Shown here piece by piece: positions 17,675 through 26,408 of a DNA stretch of 42,711 nucleotides. The stretch lies in NCBI RefSeq assembly GCF_012911605.1, contig NZ_JAAMPT010000192.1, positions 1 to 42,711 on the forward strand, given 5' to 3'. The position numbers were made by a program, and so were the translations under genes. Below the pieces are notes generated by a model. The model was not told the origin of the DNA, ran no database searches, and worked only from the letters and a program-made list of their open reading frames with translations. The first letter of the stretch is position 1; each line of letters starts with the position of its first letter. The DNA comes from Flavobacterium solisilvae. Lineage in GTDB: Bacteria; Bacteroidota; Bacteroidia; Flavobacteriales; Flavobacteriaceae.

Positions 17675-19078
17675 ATGAAAATTGATTTTCTTAAAAAATA
17701 TTTGTGTTTCACCACGATACTAGCAAGTTTAATTTCTTGCAACAGTAATAAAGAAGGCGAATATGTTGCCTATTTTGGTGGTGAAATCATCAATCCAAAT
17801 AATCCTTATGTACTTTTTTGTAAAGACAATGAAGTCATTGATTCTATTAAATTAGATGATAACAATCGTTTCTTTATAAAATTTGATTCGTTGGCACCAG
17901 GATTATACAGTTTCAAGCATGAACCAGAATACCAGTATGTCTTTTTTGATAAAAACGACAGTATTATGGTTCGAGTAAATTCAAGAGATTTTGACAATTC
18001 GGTTGCATTTTGTGGTCGCGGTGATTTAAAAAACAATTTCCTGATGGATTTGTATTTAAAACAAGAAAAAGACAGAAATAGCACTTTTGATGCTTTTGAT
18101 TATGATTTGAATAAATTCAGTGAAACAGTTGATTCTTCTTATGAAAAAATGCAAGTTTTCTATAGTAATAAGAAAAATGAAATCAAATGGAGTGATGAAT
18201 TTGATGTAATTGCAAAAGCTGCCGTTGATTTTAACTATTATTCTAAAAAAGAATTATATCCAATGATTCATAAAATCAGAACTGGAAATGATGCTTATGA
18301 ATCTATTCCGAAAGATTTTTACAATTTTAGAAAAAACATAGATTTTAACACCGAAACTTTATCGAGTTATTCGCCTTTTGTAATGTATTTGTCTCACATG
18401 TTGAACAACATGGGAACAATTAATTATCATAATCATTTTACCGAAGCTGATTTGGCTTTAAAAACCAATATCAACAAACTAAATATTGCCGATACGTTAA
18501 TTAAGAACGAAAAACTAAAAAATGTTATCCTAAACAATATTGCTTTTACTTATTTATTGGAAGATCAAAATATGGCGTACAACCAAGAATTTTTGAAAAC
18601 CTACCACAAATATTCTACCGATAAAAGTCAGAAAAACGAAATCAATAAAATTGGAAATGCCATCCAATCTTTGAAAGTTGGAAATGATTTACCCGAAGTT
18701 GAATTACTTGATGCCAATGGAAAAGTAGTTTCTTCTAAAAACTTTGCAGCAAAAAACACCGTAATTTTCTTCTGGACTTCAAGGGCAAAATCTCACTTTG
18801 AAGCTGTTCACAAAAAAATTGTAAATTTCAACAAACAATATCCTAACTATCAATTTATTGCTATTAATCTAAATGACTCGGAAGAACAATGGAAAAAAAT
18901 ACTTTCAAGTTATAAATTCGTTGGAACAACCGAATTACACGCTTCAGATTTTGAAAACATAAAATACAAATGGGCAATCAACAAAATTCATCGAACCATT
19001 ATTTTGGATAAAAACGGTAAAATTAAAAATGCGTTTGCCAATATATTTGATTCTCAATTTGAAGATAATTTGAAATAA
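17675..19078 (+). CDS. Lipoprotein with thioredoxin/TlpA-like C-terminal domain lacking CXXC
   Basis: 467 residues. The lipobox ASLISC (Cys22) predicts a lipoprotein. The N-terminal about 100 residues resemble the DUF4369-like beta domain that often precedes thioredoxin folds in Bacteroidota. A helical middle follows. From about residue 330 there is an AhpC/TlpA-type fold: VGNDLPEVELLDANGKVVSS, VIFFWTSRAKSHFEAV, YQFIAINLNDSEEQW, and HRTIILDKNGKIKNAF. At the place of the redox motif (WCxxC) it reads WTSRAKS, so both cysteines are gone. It cannot act as a disulfide exchanger and may be structural or ligand-binding. A TATTTTTG box lies at 17648-17655. Confidence 0.8.
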   Translation: MKIDFLKKYLCFTTILASLISCNSNKEGEYVAYFGGEIINPNNPYVLFCKDNEVIDSIKLDDNNRFFIKFDSLAPGLYSFKHEPEYQYVFFDKNDSIMVRVNSRDFDNSVAFCGRGDLKNNFLMDLYLKQEKDRNSTFDAFDYDLNKFSETVDSSYEKMQVFYSNKKNEIKWSDEFDVIAKAAVDFNYYSKKELYPMIHKIRTGNDAYESIPKDFYNFRKNIDFNTETLSSYSPFVMYLSHMLNNMGTINYHNHFTEADLALKTNINKLNIADTLIKNEKLKNVILNNIAFTYLLEDQNMAYNQEFLKTYHKYSTDKSQKNEINKIGNAIQSLKVGNDLPEVELLDANGKVVSSKNFAAKNTVIFFWTSRAKSHFEAVHKKIVNFNKQYPNYQFIAINLNDSEEQWKKILSSYKFVGTTELHASDFENIKYKWAINKIHRTIILDKNGKIKNAFANIFDSQFEDNLK

Positions 19079-19094
19079 CATTATCATTTTATAT

Positions 19095-19130
19095 AAAAAA
19101 ACGGCTTCCAAAATTGAAAGCCGTTTTTTT
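19095..19130. terminator. Bidirectional terminator between convergent genes
   Basis: ACGGCTT (19101-19107) pairs with AAGCCGT (19118-19124), with an A run before and a T run after, so it works on both strands: after the TlpA-like gene and after the transaldolase gene. Confidence 0.85.
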
Positions 19131-19146
19131 ATTTATAATTATCTTA

Positions 19147-19803
19147 TTATTGATTTCCTTTAGCATAATCAGCTAAAAACTGAGCTAATCCAATATCAGT
19201 TAAAGGATGTTTTAACAATCCTAGTATTGATGATAATGGTCCAGTCATAACATCAGCACCTATTTTTGCACAATTTACAACGTGCATTGTATGACGAACA
19301 GAAGCTGCTAAAATCTGCGTTTCAAAACCATAGTTATCATAAATATCTCTGATTTCTTGTATCAAATTCAAACCATCGGTAGAAACATCATCTAATCTTC
19401 CTAAAAATGGAGAAACATAAGTTGCTCCAGCTTTTGCAGCCAATAATGCTTGACCAGCAGAAAACACCAAAGTAACGTTGGTTTTAATTCCTTTATCAGA
19501 GAAATATTTACATGCTTTTACACCTTCTTTTGTCATTGGTAATTTAACCACGATTTGCTCGTGCAATTCTGCCAATTCTTCACCTTCTCTAATCATTCCA
19601 TCAAAATCGGTAGCAATAACTTCAGCACTTACATCGCCATCTACAATATTACAGATGTCAACATAATGTTTCAGAATGTTATTTTTTCCTGTAATTCCTT
19701 CTTTAGCCATCAACGAAGGATTTGTTGTTACGCCATCCAATACACCAAGTGCTTCTGCTTCTTTAATGTCATTCAAATTGGCTGTGTCAATAAAAAATTT
19801 CAT
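19147..19803 (-). CDS. Small transaldolase / fructose-6-phosphate aldolase family
   Basis: 218 residues, the short single-barrel TalC/FSA type. [34 protein letters not shown], the Schiff-base Lys87 in [28 protein letters not shown], and PFLGRLDD are all typical. In bacteria without a long transaldolase this type usually serves the pentose phosphate pathway, moving a dihydroxyacetone unit; sequence alone does not exclude fructose-6-phosphate aldolase activity. The promoter is well supported (next entry). Confidence 0.9.
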   Translation of the reverse strand: MKFFIDTANLNDIKEAEALGVLDGVTTNPSLMAKEGITGKNNILKHYVDICNIVDGDVSAEVIATDFDGMIREGEELAELHEQIVVKLPMTKEGVKACKYFSDKGIKTNVTLVFSAGQALLAAKAGATYVSPFLGRLDDVSTDGLNLIQEIRDIYDNYGFETQILAASVRHTMHVVNCAKIGADVMTGPLSSILGLLKHPLTDIGLAQFLADYAKGNQ

Positions 19804-19847
19804 AGTTTGTATTTATATAAAAGTTGTGTTTACGTTTTTTAACGGTG

Positions 19848-19878
19848 CAAAGTTATGAATTTTAAATTCCAATATCAA
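19848..19878 (-). promoter_or_regulatory. Predicted promoter of the transaldolase gene
   Basis: TTG (19876-19878), 20-base spacer, TAACTTTG (19848-19855), on the minus strand. Note that the -33 element lies in the repeated AATTCCAA-type intergenic DNA. Confidence 0.55.
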
Positions 19879-19933
19879 AATACCAAATTCCAATATTAAT
19901 ATTAAAAACTAATCACTATTTACTATTCACTAA

Positions 19934-20740
19934 TTACTTCAATCCATAATGGTTCATCAGCATTTTTTCATAAATTCTATCGGGTAAAACACGTTTTAGA
20001 ACAATAGAAAACTTCTGCATAAAAGCACCAACTTTGTAATGCAGTTTTGGGTCTTTATCGTTGATAATTCGGTAAATTGCCATCGCCATTTCATCAGGAT
20101 TACTTCCACTATCAACGTGTTCGTCCATTTGTTGTAGCGTATTTCCATACGGAATTTCATAAGCCGAACCTTGAATAACTGGCGCATGATAACGTCCAGA
20201 AGCAATATTGGTAGCAAAATCGCCTGGAGCAACATTAACTACGTTAACACCAAAGTTTTTCACTTCCATACTAATCGCTTCGGTGATGATTTCAAGCGCA
20301 CCTTTTGACGCTGAATAAACGCCGCGATAAGGCAAACCCATATAACCCGCAATGGAAGTAATATTGATTATCAAACCTGAGTTTTGCTCACGCATTTGTG
20401 GTAAAACCGCTTTGATAACTTCAATTGGCCCAAAGAAATTGGTTTCAAAATTATTTTTGATTTCTTCTGATGGAATTTCTTCAATTGGTCCAGTTATTCC
20501 AACACCAGCATTGTTGATCACAACATCAATTCGCTTAGAAATTGAAATTACTTTTTCAACCGCATGAACGATACTTTCAGTATTTCGAACATCCAATGCT
20601 ATCAAAGGAAATAACGAATTGGCTATTTTTTCGGGATTTCTACTCGTTCCATAAACGGTAAAACCTTTGTGAAACAAAAACTCACCAATGGCTTTTCCTA
20701 TTCCGGATGAACCGCCTGTAATTAAAACTACTTTACTCAT
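19934..20740 (-). CDS. Short-chain dehydrogenase/reductase
   Basis: 268 residues, classical SDR. The NAD(P)-binding motif TGGSSGIG is at residues 8-15, NNAG follows strand 4, and the catalytic Tyr and Lys are in YSASKGALE, preceded by the Ser of NITSIAG. Arg in TSRNPEK after strand 2 suggests NADP preference. The substrate cannot be predicted. Its ATG overlaps the stop of the VOC gene by four bases (20737-20740), so the two are translated from one mRNA. Confidence 0.88.
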   Translation of the reverse strand: MSKVVLITGGSSGIGKAIGEFLFHKGFTVYGTSRNPEKIANSLFPLIALDVRNTESIVHAVEKVISISKRIDVVINNAGVGITGPIEEIPSEEIKNNFETNFFGPIEVIKAVLPQMREQNSGLIINITSIAGYMGLPYRGVYSASKGALEIITEAISMEVKNFGVNVVNVAPGDFATNIASGRYHAPVIQGSAYEIPYGNTLQQMDEHVDSGSNPDEMAMAIYRIINDKDPKLHYKVGAFMQKFSIVLKRVLPDRIYEKMLMNHYGLK

Positions 20741-21108
20741 AAAAATTGTGTCATATCTTGCCCAAATTGAAGCATATATCCGTTATTATCATAAATGGCA
20801 AACTCTCTCATTCCCCATTCAAATGTTTCTATCTCGTAACAAACTTTTACATTATCCTTCAATGAATACCAAAGTTTATCCACATCATCAACTTTTATAT
20901 AAAATGAACCCGAAAAAAACGGTTTATCAAATGGTGTATGTTCATTAGGATTAGCAATCATTATTTCGCAATCATCTTTATGCAAAGATGCCCATTTCCA
21001 ATCATTATTCCTTTCACCACAAATGAATCCCAAAGTTGTACAATAGAAATCAATCGTTTTATCAATTTTATGTGTCCAGATTATGGGTGTTATCGGTTGA
21101 AATTTCAT
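20737..21108 (-). CDS. VOC-fold (glyoxalase/bleomycin-resistance-like) protein
   Basis: 123 residues with the paired beta-alpha-beta-beta-beta units of the vicinal oxygen chelate fold: TIDFYCTTLGFICGE, then CEIMIANP, SFYIKVDDVDKLWYSLKD and a C-terminal MREFAIYDNNGYMLQFGQ. The last block carries the usual DP/DxxGN-like end with a tyrosine near the Gln. Such proteins may bind metals, small molecules or drugs. It is first in a two-gene operon with the SDR, suggesting a shared small-molecule task. Confidence 0.8.
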   Translation of the reverse strand: MKFQPITPIIWTHKIDKTIDFYCTTLGFICGERNNDWKWASLHKDDCEIMIANPNEHTPFDKPFFSGSFYIKVDDVDKLWYSLKDNVKVCYEIETFEWGMREFAIYDNNGYMLQFGQDMTQFL

Positions 21109-21170
21109 TATAAAAATTTAAAGTGTAAAGATAACTTAGTAACCGAAACGAAAGTAGTAAAAACAAAAAA

Positions 21171-21190
21171 ATCTTCCTTTATTTGGAAGA
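21171..21190 (-). terminator. Terminator downstream of the SRP RNA
   Basis: TCTTCC and GGAAGA arms around a 7-base AT loop, followed on the minus strand by seven Ts. A T run also directly follows the RNA (21203-21209), so the transcript may end at either place. Confidence 0.6.
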
Positions 21191-21208
21191 CTTCGTTTTA
21201 TAAAAAAA

Positions 21209-21303
21209 TGGCAAGCGACCTACATCGCACCGCTCAACCACATACCTTTGCTATGTTCCCATCCTGGAGGATTTTGCAGGAGCTGGTCGTGTAGGACTTG
21301 CCG
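21209..21303 (-). ncRNA. ffs: Signal recognition particle RNA, small bacterial type (4.5S-like)
   Basis: On the minus strand the apical part reads CAGG ATG GGAA CAT AGCA, the hallmark of SRP helix 8 (CAGG-N3-GGAA-N3-AGCA), which binds the M domain of Ffh. The ends pair: GGCAAG with CTTGCC, and CCTACA with TGTAGG, giving one long hairpin of about 95 bases. It is followed by a T run. Promoter elements sit at the right distance (next entry). SRP RNA with Ffh directs nascent membrane proteins to FtsY and the translocon. The exact ends are estimates. Confidence 0.85.
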
Positions 21304-21306
21304 GTG

Positions 21307-21336
21307 CAAATATACAATCTTTTTATTTTTTTGCAA
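21307..21336 (-). promoter_or_regulatory. Predicted promoter of the SRP RNA
   Basis: TTG (complement of 21334-21336), 19-base spacer, and TATATTTG (complement of 21307-21314), on the minus strand. The start would be at about 21301-21303, which fits the RNA end. Confidence 0.7.
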
Positions 21337-21364
21337 GAATTTAAGAGCTTTATAAATATATTTG
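21331..21364 (+). promoter_or_regulatory. Predicted promoter of the glutaminyl cyclase gene
   Basis: TTG (21331-21333), 23-base spacer, TATATTTG (21357-21364). Its TTG abuts that of the SRP promoter in a TTGCAA palindrome, so the two promoters are back to back. Confidence 0.55.
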
Positions 21365-21389
21365 TGTGGATTAAATTATTTAACAAAAA

Positions 21390-22439
21390 ATGAAAAAACA
21401 TAACCTACTAATAACCATTTTATTAGGATTAACATTAGCCAATTGTGGCGATGACCGAAAAACAAAAGAAGGTTATTTTAGCTTCAACGAAACCACTTTA
21501 AAGCCAAAATATACCCAAAACGACAAGGTTGATTTAGAAATTTTAAATGCCAAAGAAAAATCGATTGATAGCATTATCTTTTATGCTAATGATGAAAAAG
21601 TTTTTTCGGTAAAAGGAAACACAAAATCACAATTGGATTTAAGCGGAAAAAAATTGGGTTATCAGCACTTGAAAGCTTTAATTTATTTTGAAGGCGACAC
21701 TATTTCTACCAAAACGCGTATTGAATTGGTTGCTTCAAATGCTCCAAAACTATTAAAATATGAAATTGTTAATACCTTTCCACATGACGTTGGCGCGTTT
21801 ACACAAGGGTATGAATTCTACAAAGACACTTTGATTGAAAGCACTGGTCGAGAAGGAACTTCTTATGTGGCAAAAACCGATTTTAAAACGGGAAAAGTTT
21901 ATAAAAAAGTAGATTTAGACCAACGTTATTTTGGCGAAGGAATTACGGTTCTTAATGACAAAATTTATCAGTTAACATGGCAAAATGTTGAAGGTTTTAT
22001 TTATGATGCAAAAACGATGAAAAAAATAAAATCGTTTCAATATGATAAAAAAATCGAAGGTTGGGGTTTGACCAATGATGGAAAATATCTTTATCAATCG
22101 GATGGAACAGAGAAAATTTGGAAAATGGATCCAGAAACCTTAAAACTGATTGATTATGTTAACGTTTACACGAATGACAGTAAAATAAAAAGCGTAAACG
22201 AAATTGAATGGATTAACGGAAAAATCTATGGTAATATTTGGCAAAGAGATGCAATTGCTGTGATTAATCCATCAAATGGTGCTGTTGAAGCGGTTTTGGA
22301 TTTATCAGCTTTACGTGCAAAAACATCCGCTAAAATTGAGGATGTCTTAAACGGAATTGCCTACAATCCAAAAACTAAAACTATTTTCGTTACTGGAAAA
22401 AATTGGGATAAAGCATTTGAGATTAAGGTTAGTGAGTAA
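21390..22439 (+). CDS. Glutaminyl-peptide cyclotransferase (beta-propeller type lipoprotein)
   Basis: 349 residues. MKKHNLLITILLGLTLANC gives a lipobox (LANC, Cys19), so it is probably an envelope lipoprotein. After an about 100-residue beta domain, the conserved glutamine cyclotransferase blocks follow: FPHDVGAFTQGYEFYKD, ESTGREGTSYV, FGEGITVLNDKIYQLTW, KIEGWGLTNDGK, SVNEIEWINGKIYGNIW, and VLNGIAYNPKT with VTGKNWDK. This is the plant/bacterial five-bladed propeller form. It cyclises N-terminal Gln to pyroglutamate. Many exported proteins in this window have Gln at the predicted mature N-terminus, so these are plausible substrates. Confidence 0.9.
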   Translation: MKKHNLLITILLGLTLANCGDDRKTKEGYFSFNETTLKPKYTQNDKVDLEILNAKEKSIDSIIFYANDEKVFSVKGNTKSQLDLSGKKLGYQHLKALIYFEGDTISTKTRIELVASNAPKLLKYEIVNTFPHDVGAFTQGYEFYKDTLIESTGREGTSYVAKTDFKTGKVYKKVDLDQRYFGEGITVLNDKIYQLTWQNVEGFIYDAKTMKKIKSFQYDKKIEGWGLTNDGKYLYQSDGTEKIWKMDPETLKLIDYVNVYTNDSKIKSVNEIEWINGKIYGNIWQRDAIAVINPSNGAVEAVLDLSALRAKTSAKIEDVLNGIAYNPKTKTIFVTGKNWDKAFEIKVSE

Positions 22440-22440
22440 T

Positions 22441-22495
22441 TTTTCTGTTTAGAACACAGATAACACTGATTTAAAAGATTGTCACAGATTTTCAT
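22441..22495. repeat. Dispersed ACAGATnnCACTGATTT-type intergenic element
   Basis: The phrase AACACAGATAACACTGATTT is followed by GTCACAGATTTTC. Related phrases (GCAGATTGCACTGATTTTC, CACAGATTGCTCTGATTTT) occur near 42460-42566. Such elements look like a dispersed noncoding repeat family. Confidence 0.45.
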
Positions 22496-22496
22496 A

Positions 22497-22538
22497 ATAA
22501 AAGTCCCGAATTTCAACAGTTAAATTCGGGACTTTTTT
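22497..22538. terminator. Bidirectional terminator between convergent genes
   Basis: AAGTCCCGAATTT (22501-22513) pairs perfectly with 22522-22534 around an 8-base loop, with As before and Ts after. It ends the cyclase gene (+) and the secreted-protein gene (-). Confidence 0.88.
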
Positions 22539-22556
22539 ATTCATTATTTTTAATTT

Positions 22557-23156
22557 CTATTTCTTTTTCTTAGCATCAACAAATTCTTGTTTTGCAACAT
22601 CATACGTCCATTTATTTTCTTGGTTTTTACTTTTTTGCGTAACCGAACCATCAGGATTTAAAACAAATTCAAAACCTTCTCTTCTCACCTTTTCCTGTGT
22701 TTCAGAAGCGGTTTTGTTTCTATCTAAAAAAACTTTCTCAACAATATTAGTCGTTTTTTGATAGTTTGAAAATACTTGTTTTTTATTAGGAATTTCATAA
22801 ATAACCGAATAAATCATCGTGATATCTTCTGTTTTCAAATCGGTTTTAGTATTACTTTTCTCTGTCCATTGCAATAAATACAACTTCGTTCCATTAGCTG
22901 TAAATCCGGTTAATTTTATATCTGTTGGTTTTACATCATCCGTCAATTCTTTTACCGTGATTGCATCGGCGGCTTTTCCTTTTTCGGCAATGGTCAGTTG
23001 AAATGTTTTTCCTTTGATTTCGGCAGTAAGGTTATCCACTTTAGCTGTTGAAGATGTCGTAGCGGTTTTGGTCGATTTTACTGGTGCTTTTTTCTTTTGT
23101 GCAAAACCTGTAGTTGTTGATAATGCAATGGCTAAAAGAATTAGTAGTTGTTTCAT
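22557..23156 (-). CDS. Secreted or periplasmic protein of unknown function
   Basis: 199 residues. The signal peptide MKQLLILLAIALSTTTGFA is followed by QKKKAPVKS, a basic, Thr/Lys-rich linker. The remaining about 150 residues look like beta strands (KGKTFQLTIAEKGK, TKLYLLQWTEKS, MIYSVIYEIPNKKQVFSNYQ) and end in a Lys run. I do not recognise a family. Predicted -7 box TATTTTTG lies at 23190-23197. It is a neighbour of dnaK but separated from it by a terminator. Confidence 0.75.
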   Translation of the reverse strand: MKQLLILLAIALSTTTGFAQKKKAPVKSTKTATTSSTAKVDNLTAEIKGKTFQLTIAEKGKAADAITVKELTDDVKPTDIKLTGFTANGTKLYLLQWTEKSNTKTDLKTEDITMIYSVIYEIPNKKQVFSNYQKTTNIVEKVFLDRNKTASETQEKVRREGFEFVLNPDGSVTQKSKNQENKWTYDVAKQEFVDAKKKK

Positions 23157-23264
23157 AAATGGTTTTTATTTTAATAGGTTGCCAATATACAAAAATATCT
23201 TTTCGACTATTGTTAAAAATTTATTCTGTTCTAGACTGCGCTAAAACTGACATAAATTTTAGAA

Positions 23265-23302
23265 ATAAAAAAACCGAAAACATAATGTTTTCGGTTTTTG
23301 CC
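23265..23302 (-). terminator. Terminator after dnaK
   Basis: CCGAAAAC and GTTTTCGG arms (extended by A and T runs) around the short ATAAT loop, with a T run on the minus strand. It lies about 40 bp past the dnaK stop. Confidence 0.85.
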
Positions 23303-23339
23303 TATTATCTAAAAGTCTATTTTCTTTTATCTAAAAAAA

Positions 23340-25223
23340 TTATTTTACTTCTTCAAAATCTACATCTTGAGTTTGATCTCCTGAAGCATCAGCTTGTGGT
23401 TGAGCTTGTTGTGCACCAGCATCACCTTGAGCATACATTGCTTCTGTAGCCACTTTCCAAGCCGCATTTACATTGTCAAGACCTTTTTGAATTGCTTCTA
23501 AATCTTGATTTTGATGTGCCATTCTCAATTCGGTTAAAGCCGCTTCGATACCAACTTTATGGTCATCAGACAACTTATCACCTAATTCTTTTAATTGGCT
23601 TTCCGTTTGGAAAATCATACTGTCAGCTTCGTTGATTTTATCTGCTTTTTCTTTAGCAATTCTATCATTTTCAGCATTCATCTCAGCATCTTTTTTCATT
23701 CTTTCGATTTCTTCTGGAGTTAAACCAGATGAAGCTTCGATACGAATATCATGAGATTTTCCTGTTCCTTTATCGGTTGCAGAAACTTTGATGATACCAT
23801 TGGCATCGATATCAAAAGTTACTTCAATTTGAGGAACACCTCTTGGTGCTGGCGGAATTCCATCTAAGTGGAAACGACCGATTGTTTTATTATCTGCAGC
23901 CATCGTTCTTTCACCTTGTAACACGTGAATTTCCACGCTTGGTTGATTGTCCGCAGCTGTTGAGAATACTTGCGATTTTTTAGTTGGAATTGTAGTGTTA
24001 GACTCGATTAATTTAGTCATTACATTACCCATAGTTTCAATTCCTAACGATAAAGGTGTAACGTCAAGTAACAATACATCTTTTACATCACCAGTTAAAA
24101 CACCACCTTGAATTGCAGCTCCAATCGCTACAACTTCATCAGGATTTACTCCTTTTGATGGTTTTTTACCAAAGAATTTTTCTACTTGTTCTTGAATAAC
24201 TGGAATACGAGTTGAACCACCAACTAAGATTACTTCATCAATATCAGAAGTTGACAAGCCTGCATCTTTCAACGCTTTTGCAACTGGTTCCATTGAACGT
24301 TTCACTAAAGTTTCAGCTAATTGCTCAAATTTTGCACGAGTTAAAGTTTTCACTAAGTGTTTTGGTCCAGAAGCCGTAGCGGTTACATAAGGCAAGTTGA
24401 TTTCTGTTTGTGTGGAAGAAGACAATTCGATTTTTGCTTTTTCAGCAGCTTCTTTTAAACGTTGTAATGCCATTGGATCTTTACGTAAATCAACACCTTC
24501 TTCAGCATTAAATTCGTTTGCCATCCAATCGATGATTACTTGGTCAAAATCGTCACCACCTAAATGAGTATCACCATTTGTTGACAATACTTCAAAAACA
24601 CCATCACCTAATTCAAGTACAGAAATATCAAAAGTTCCACCTCCTAAATCGTAAACAGCTATTTTTTGATCTTTACCTTGTTTGTCCAATCCATAAGCCA
24701 AAGCCGCAGCAGTTGGTTCGTTGATGATACGCATTACTTTTAAACCTGCAATTTCCCCAGCTTCTTTAGTAGCTTGACGTTGAGCATCATTAAAATATGC
24801 TGGAACAGTGATAACTGCTTCAGTAACTGTTTGACCTAAATAGTCTTCAGCTGTTTTTTTCATTTTTTGAAGTGTCATTGCTGACAATTCTTGTGGTGTG
24901 TAAAGTCTTCCATCGATATCAACACGTGGTGTATCGTTGTCACCTTTTACCACTTTATATGCTACAGTTGATGCTTCTTTTGCACTTTCTGTATATTTAT
25001 TTCCCATGAAACGTTTGATTGACGCTATGGTTTTTGTTGGATTAGTCACAGCTTGTCTTTTTGCTGGATCACCAACTTTGATTTCGCCACCTTCTACAAA
25101 CGCAATTACAGATGGTGTTGTTCTTTTTCCTTCTGCATTAGCAATTACAACTGGTTCTCCACCTTCCATAACTGCTACACAAGAATTGGTTGTACCTAAG
25201 TCGATACCAATAATTTTTCCCAT
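23340..25223 (-). CDS. dnaK: Hsp70 chaperone DnaK
   Basis: 627 residues, complete. [20 protein letters not shown], then [51 protein letters not shown] (ATPase domain), the linker [16 protein letters not shown], and a substrate domain with EIHVLQGER. The C-terminal lid ends in DVDFEEVK, the end motif for co-chaperone docking. It folds nascent and stress-damaged proteins with DnaJ and GrpE, which are not adjacent. An AAGGAG sequence 8-10 bases before the ATG is an unusually clear ribosome-binding site for this group. See the promoter entry for the upstream region. Confidence 0.97.
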   Translation of the reverse strand: MGKIIGIDLGTTNSCVAVMEGGEPVVIANAEGKRTTPSVIAFVEGGEIKVGDPAKRQAVTNPTKTIASIKRFMGNKYTESAKEASTVAYKVVKGDNDTPRVDIDGRLYTPQELSAMTLQKMKKTAEDYLGQTVTEAVITVPAYFNDAQRQATKEAGEIAGLKVMRIINEPTAAALAYGLDKQGKDQKIAVYDLGGGTFDISVLELGDGVFEVLSTNGDTHLGGDDFDQVIIDWMANEFNAEEGVDLRKDPMALQRLKEAAEKAKIELSSSTQTEINLPYVTATASGPKHLVKTLTRAKFEQLAETLVKRSMEPVAKALKDAGLSTSDIDEVILVGGSTRIPVIQEQVEKFFGKKPSKGVNPDEVVAIGAAIQGGVLTGDVKDVLLLDVTPLSLGIETMGNVMTKLIESNTTIPTKKSQVFSTAADNQPSVEIHVLQGERTMAADNKTIGRFHLDGIPPAPRGVPQIEVTFDIDANGIIKVSATDKGTGKSHDIRIEASSGLTPEEIERMKKDAEMNAENDRIAKEKADKINEADSMIFQTESQLKELGDKLSDDHKVGIEAALTELRMAHQNQDLEAIQKGLDNVNAAWKVATEAMYAQGDAGAQQAQPQADASGDQTQDVDFEEVK

Positions 25224-25229
25224 TTTTAT

Positions 25230-25239
25230 GTTCTCCTTT
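25230..25239 (-). promoter_or_regulatory. Shine-Dalgarno sequence of dnaK
   Basis: AAAAAGGAGAAC precedes the start codon at the proper distance. Most genes in this window lack such a site, so dnaK may be translated especially well. Confidence 0.6.
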
Positions 25240-25303
25240 TTAATTTTATTTTTGATTATTCCTCTACGAGTGAATAGTACATTGTGTTGTACGGTTTCGT
25301 TTA

Positions 25304-25377
25304 TGACAACTTTTGTGCCAATAAGGAAATCCTAAAAAAATGTCAGTTTTTGATAAAATCAGTATGACAAGATGACA
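25304..25377 (-). promoter_or_regulatory. Sigma-54-like promoter and upstream TGACA motifs of dnaK
   Basis: On the minus strand TTGGCACAAAAGTTGTCA (25304-25321) resembles the sigma-54 consensus TGGCAC-N5-TTGC; GG and the second dinucleotide are 10 bases apart as required, but the -12 element reads GT instead of GC. Upstream are three TGACA/TGTCA pentamers (25341-25345, 25365-25369, 25373-25377) that could bind an enhancer protein. No TAnnTTTG box is evident. This is a sequence resemblance only. Confidence 0.4.
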
Positions 25378-25419
25378 TTTTTGAAATTAGAATTCAGAAT
25401 TTAGATTTTAGAATTATTT

Positions 25420-26313
25420 CTAACGGATTACTTTTCTCTTAAACAAAACTCTTTCGTTAAAAATAACAATCGAAATCAGAATTAAAACATAAGAAACAAT
25501 ATGTGCCGAAGTGATTTTTTCATGAAAATAGAATATTCCTAAAAAGAAGTTAATCAACGGATTGGTGTACATTAAAATTCCAACTGTTGACGAATTCATT
25601 CCTTTTAAAGCATATAAATTCAAGAATAACGGAATGATGGTAAACAAAACCACAATGACAATCATTAAAATGTAAAATAATGATGCGCTTGGAGTTGTTC
25701 CGCTGTAAACTGGGAAAAATGGTGCTAAAACAATCGACGCAATCACCATTTGAATAGAAAGCACGATGAATTTATCAAACAAATTATTTTTTCGCTGACT
25801 AATTAAATACAAAGCAAATGTTGTTGCAATAATCAAACTGTAAATCAATCCTGTCAAATCGCCATAAGACAATATTGCACAACTGATTAAACACAAAACC
25901 ACCGAAAACCATTGCCAAAAACTCAGCTTTTCTTTTAGTATAAAAAAAGCCAAAATAGTCGTTACAATTGGGCAAATTAAATAGGCAAACGAAGCCGAAT
26001 TCAAACTCACATGATTTACGGCAAACATAAAAAGATACCAATTCAAGACTAATAAAAATCCGCCGAGAATGGTTAGCGATAAAAATCGGGTTTTCTCTTT
26101 TTTACTCAGTGATTTGAAAATAGTGAGATTTGTTTTTAGTATATCAAAGCGAATGGAAACATTGATGACCAAAAGTAAAGCCGTTGCCAAAAAAACTCGG
26201 TAAAACAAAATATCCAACGATGGATAATCGTGAAGCGGTTTTAGCGCCAAACTGAAAAATCCCCAAATGATAAAAGCCGATAATGCCGAGAGATAATATT
26301 TATTGATTTGCAC
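25420..26313 (-). CDS. EamA-family membrane transporter (RarD-like)
   Basis: 297 residues with about ten transmembrane helices in two EamA halves: YLSALSAFIIWGFFSLALKP at the start, LNWYLFMFAVNHVSLNSASF in the first half, LNLYALKGMNSSTVGILMYT in the second. The pattern is close to RarD of the drug/metabolite transporter superfamily. The substrate is unknown. The start codon is GTG (26311-26313): a TACATTTG box at 26330-26337 puts the transcript start about 12 bases upstream, and no ATG is available. Confidence 0.85.
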   Translation of the reverse strand: MQINKYYLSALSAFIIWGFFSLALKPLHDYPSLDILFYRVFLATALLLVINVSIRFDILKTNLTIFKSLSKKEKTRFLSLTILGGFLLVLNWYLFMFAVNHVSLNSASFAYLICPIVTTILAFFILKEKLSFWQWFSVVLCLISCAILSYGDLTGLIYSLIIATTFALYLISQRKNNLFDKFIVLSIQMVIASIVLAPFFPVYSGTTPSASLFYILMIVIVVLFTIIPLFLNLYALKGMNSSTVGILMYTNPLINFFLGIFYFHEKITSAHIVSYVLILISIVIFNERVLFKRKVIR

Positions 26314-26329
26314 AGAGTTAATTTTGGTG

Positions 26330-26337
26330 CAAATGTA
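26330..26337 (-). promoter_or_regulatory. Predicted -7 box of the EamA gene
   Basis: TACATTTG on the minus strand, 16 bases before the GTG start; it supports that start. Confidence 0.45.
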
Positions 26338-26372
26338 AAGATGAAAATATTGATTAATGATAAATTTATACT

Positions 26373-26402
26373 AAAAAAAATCCCAACCGTTAAGCTGGGA
26401 TT
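26373..26402 (-). terminator. Terminator after rho
   Basis: AATCCCA and TGGGATT arms (26379-26402), followed on the minus strand by about eight Ts. It lies just past the rho stop. Confidence 0.85.
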
Positions 26403-26408
26403 GTATCT

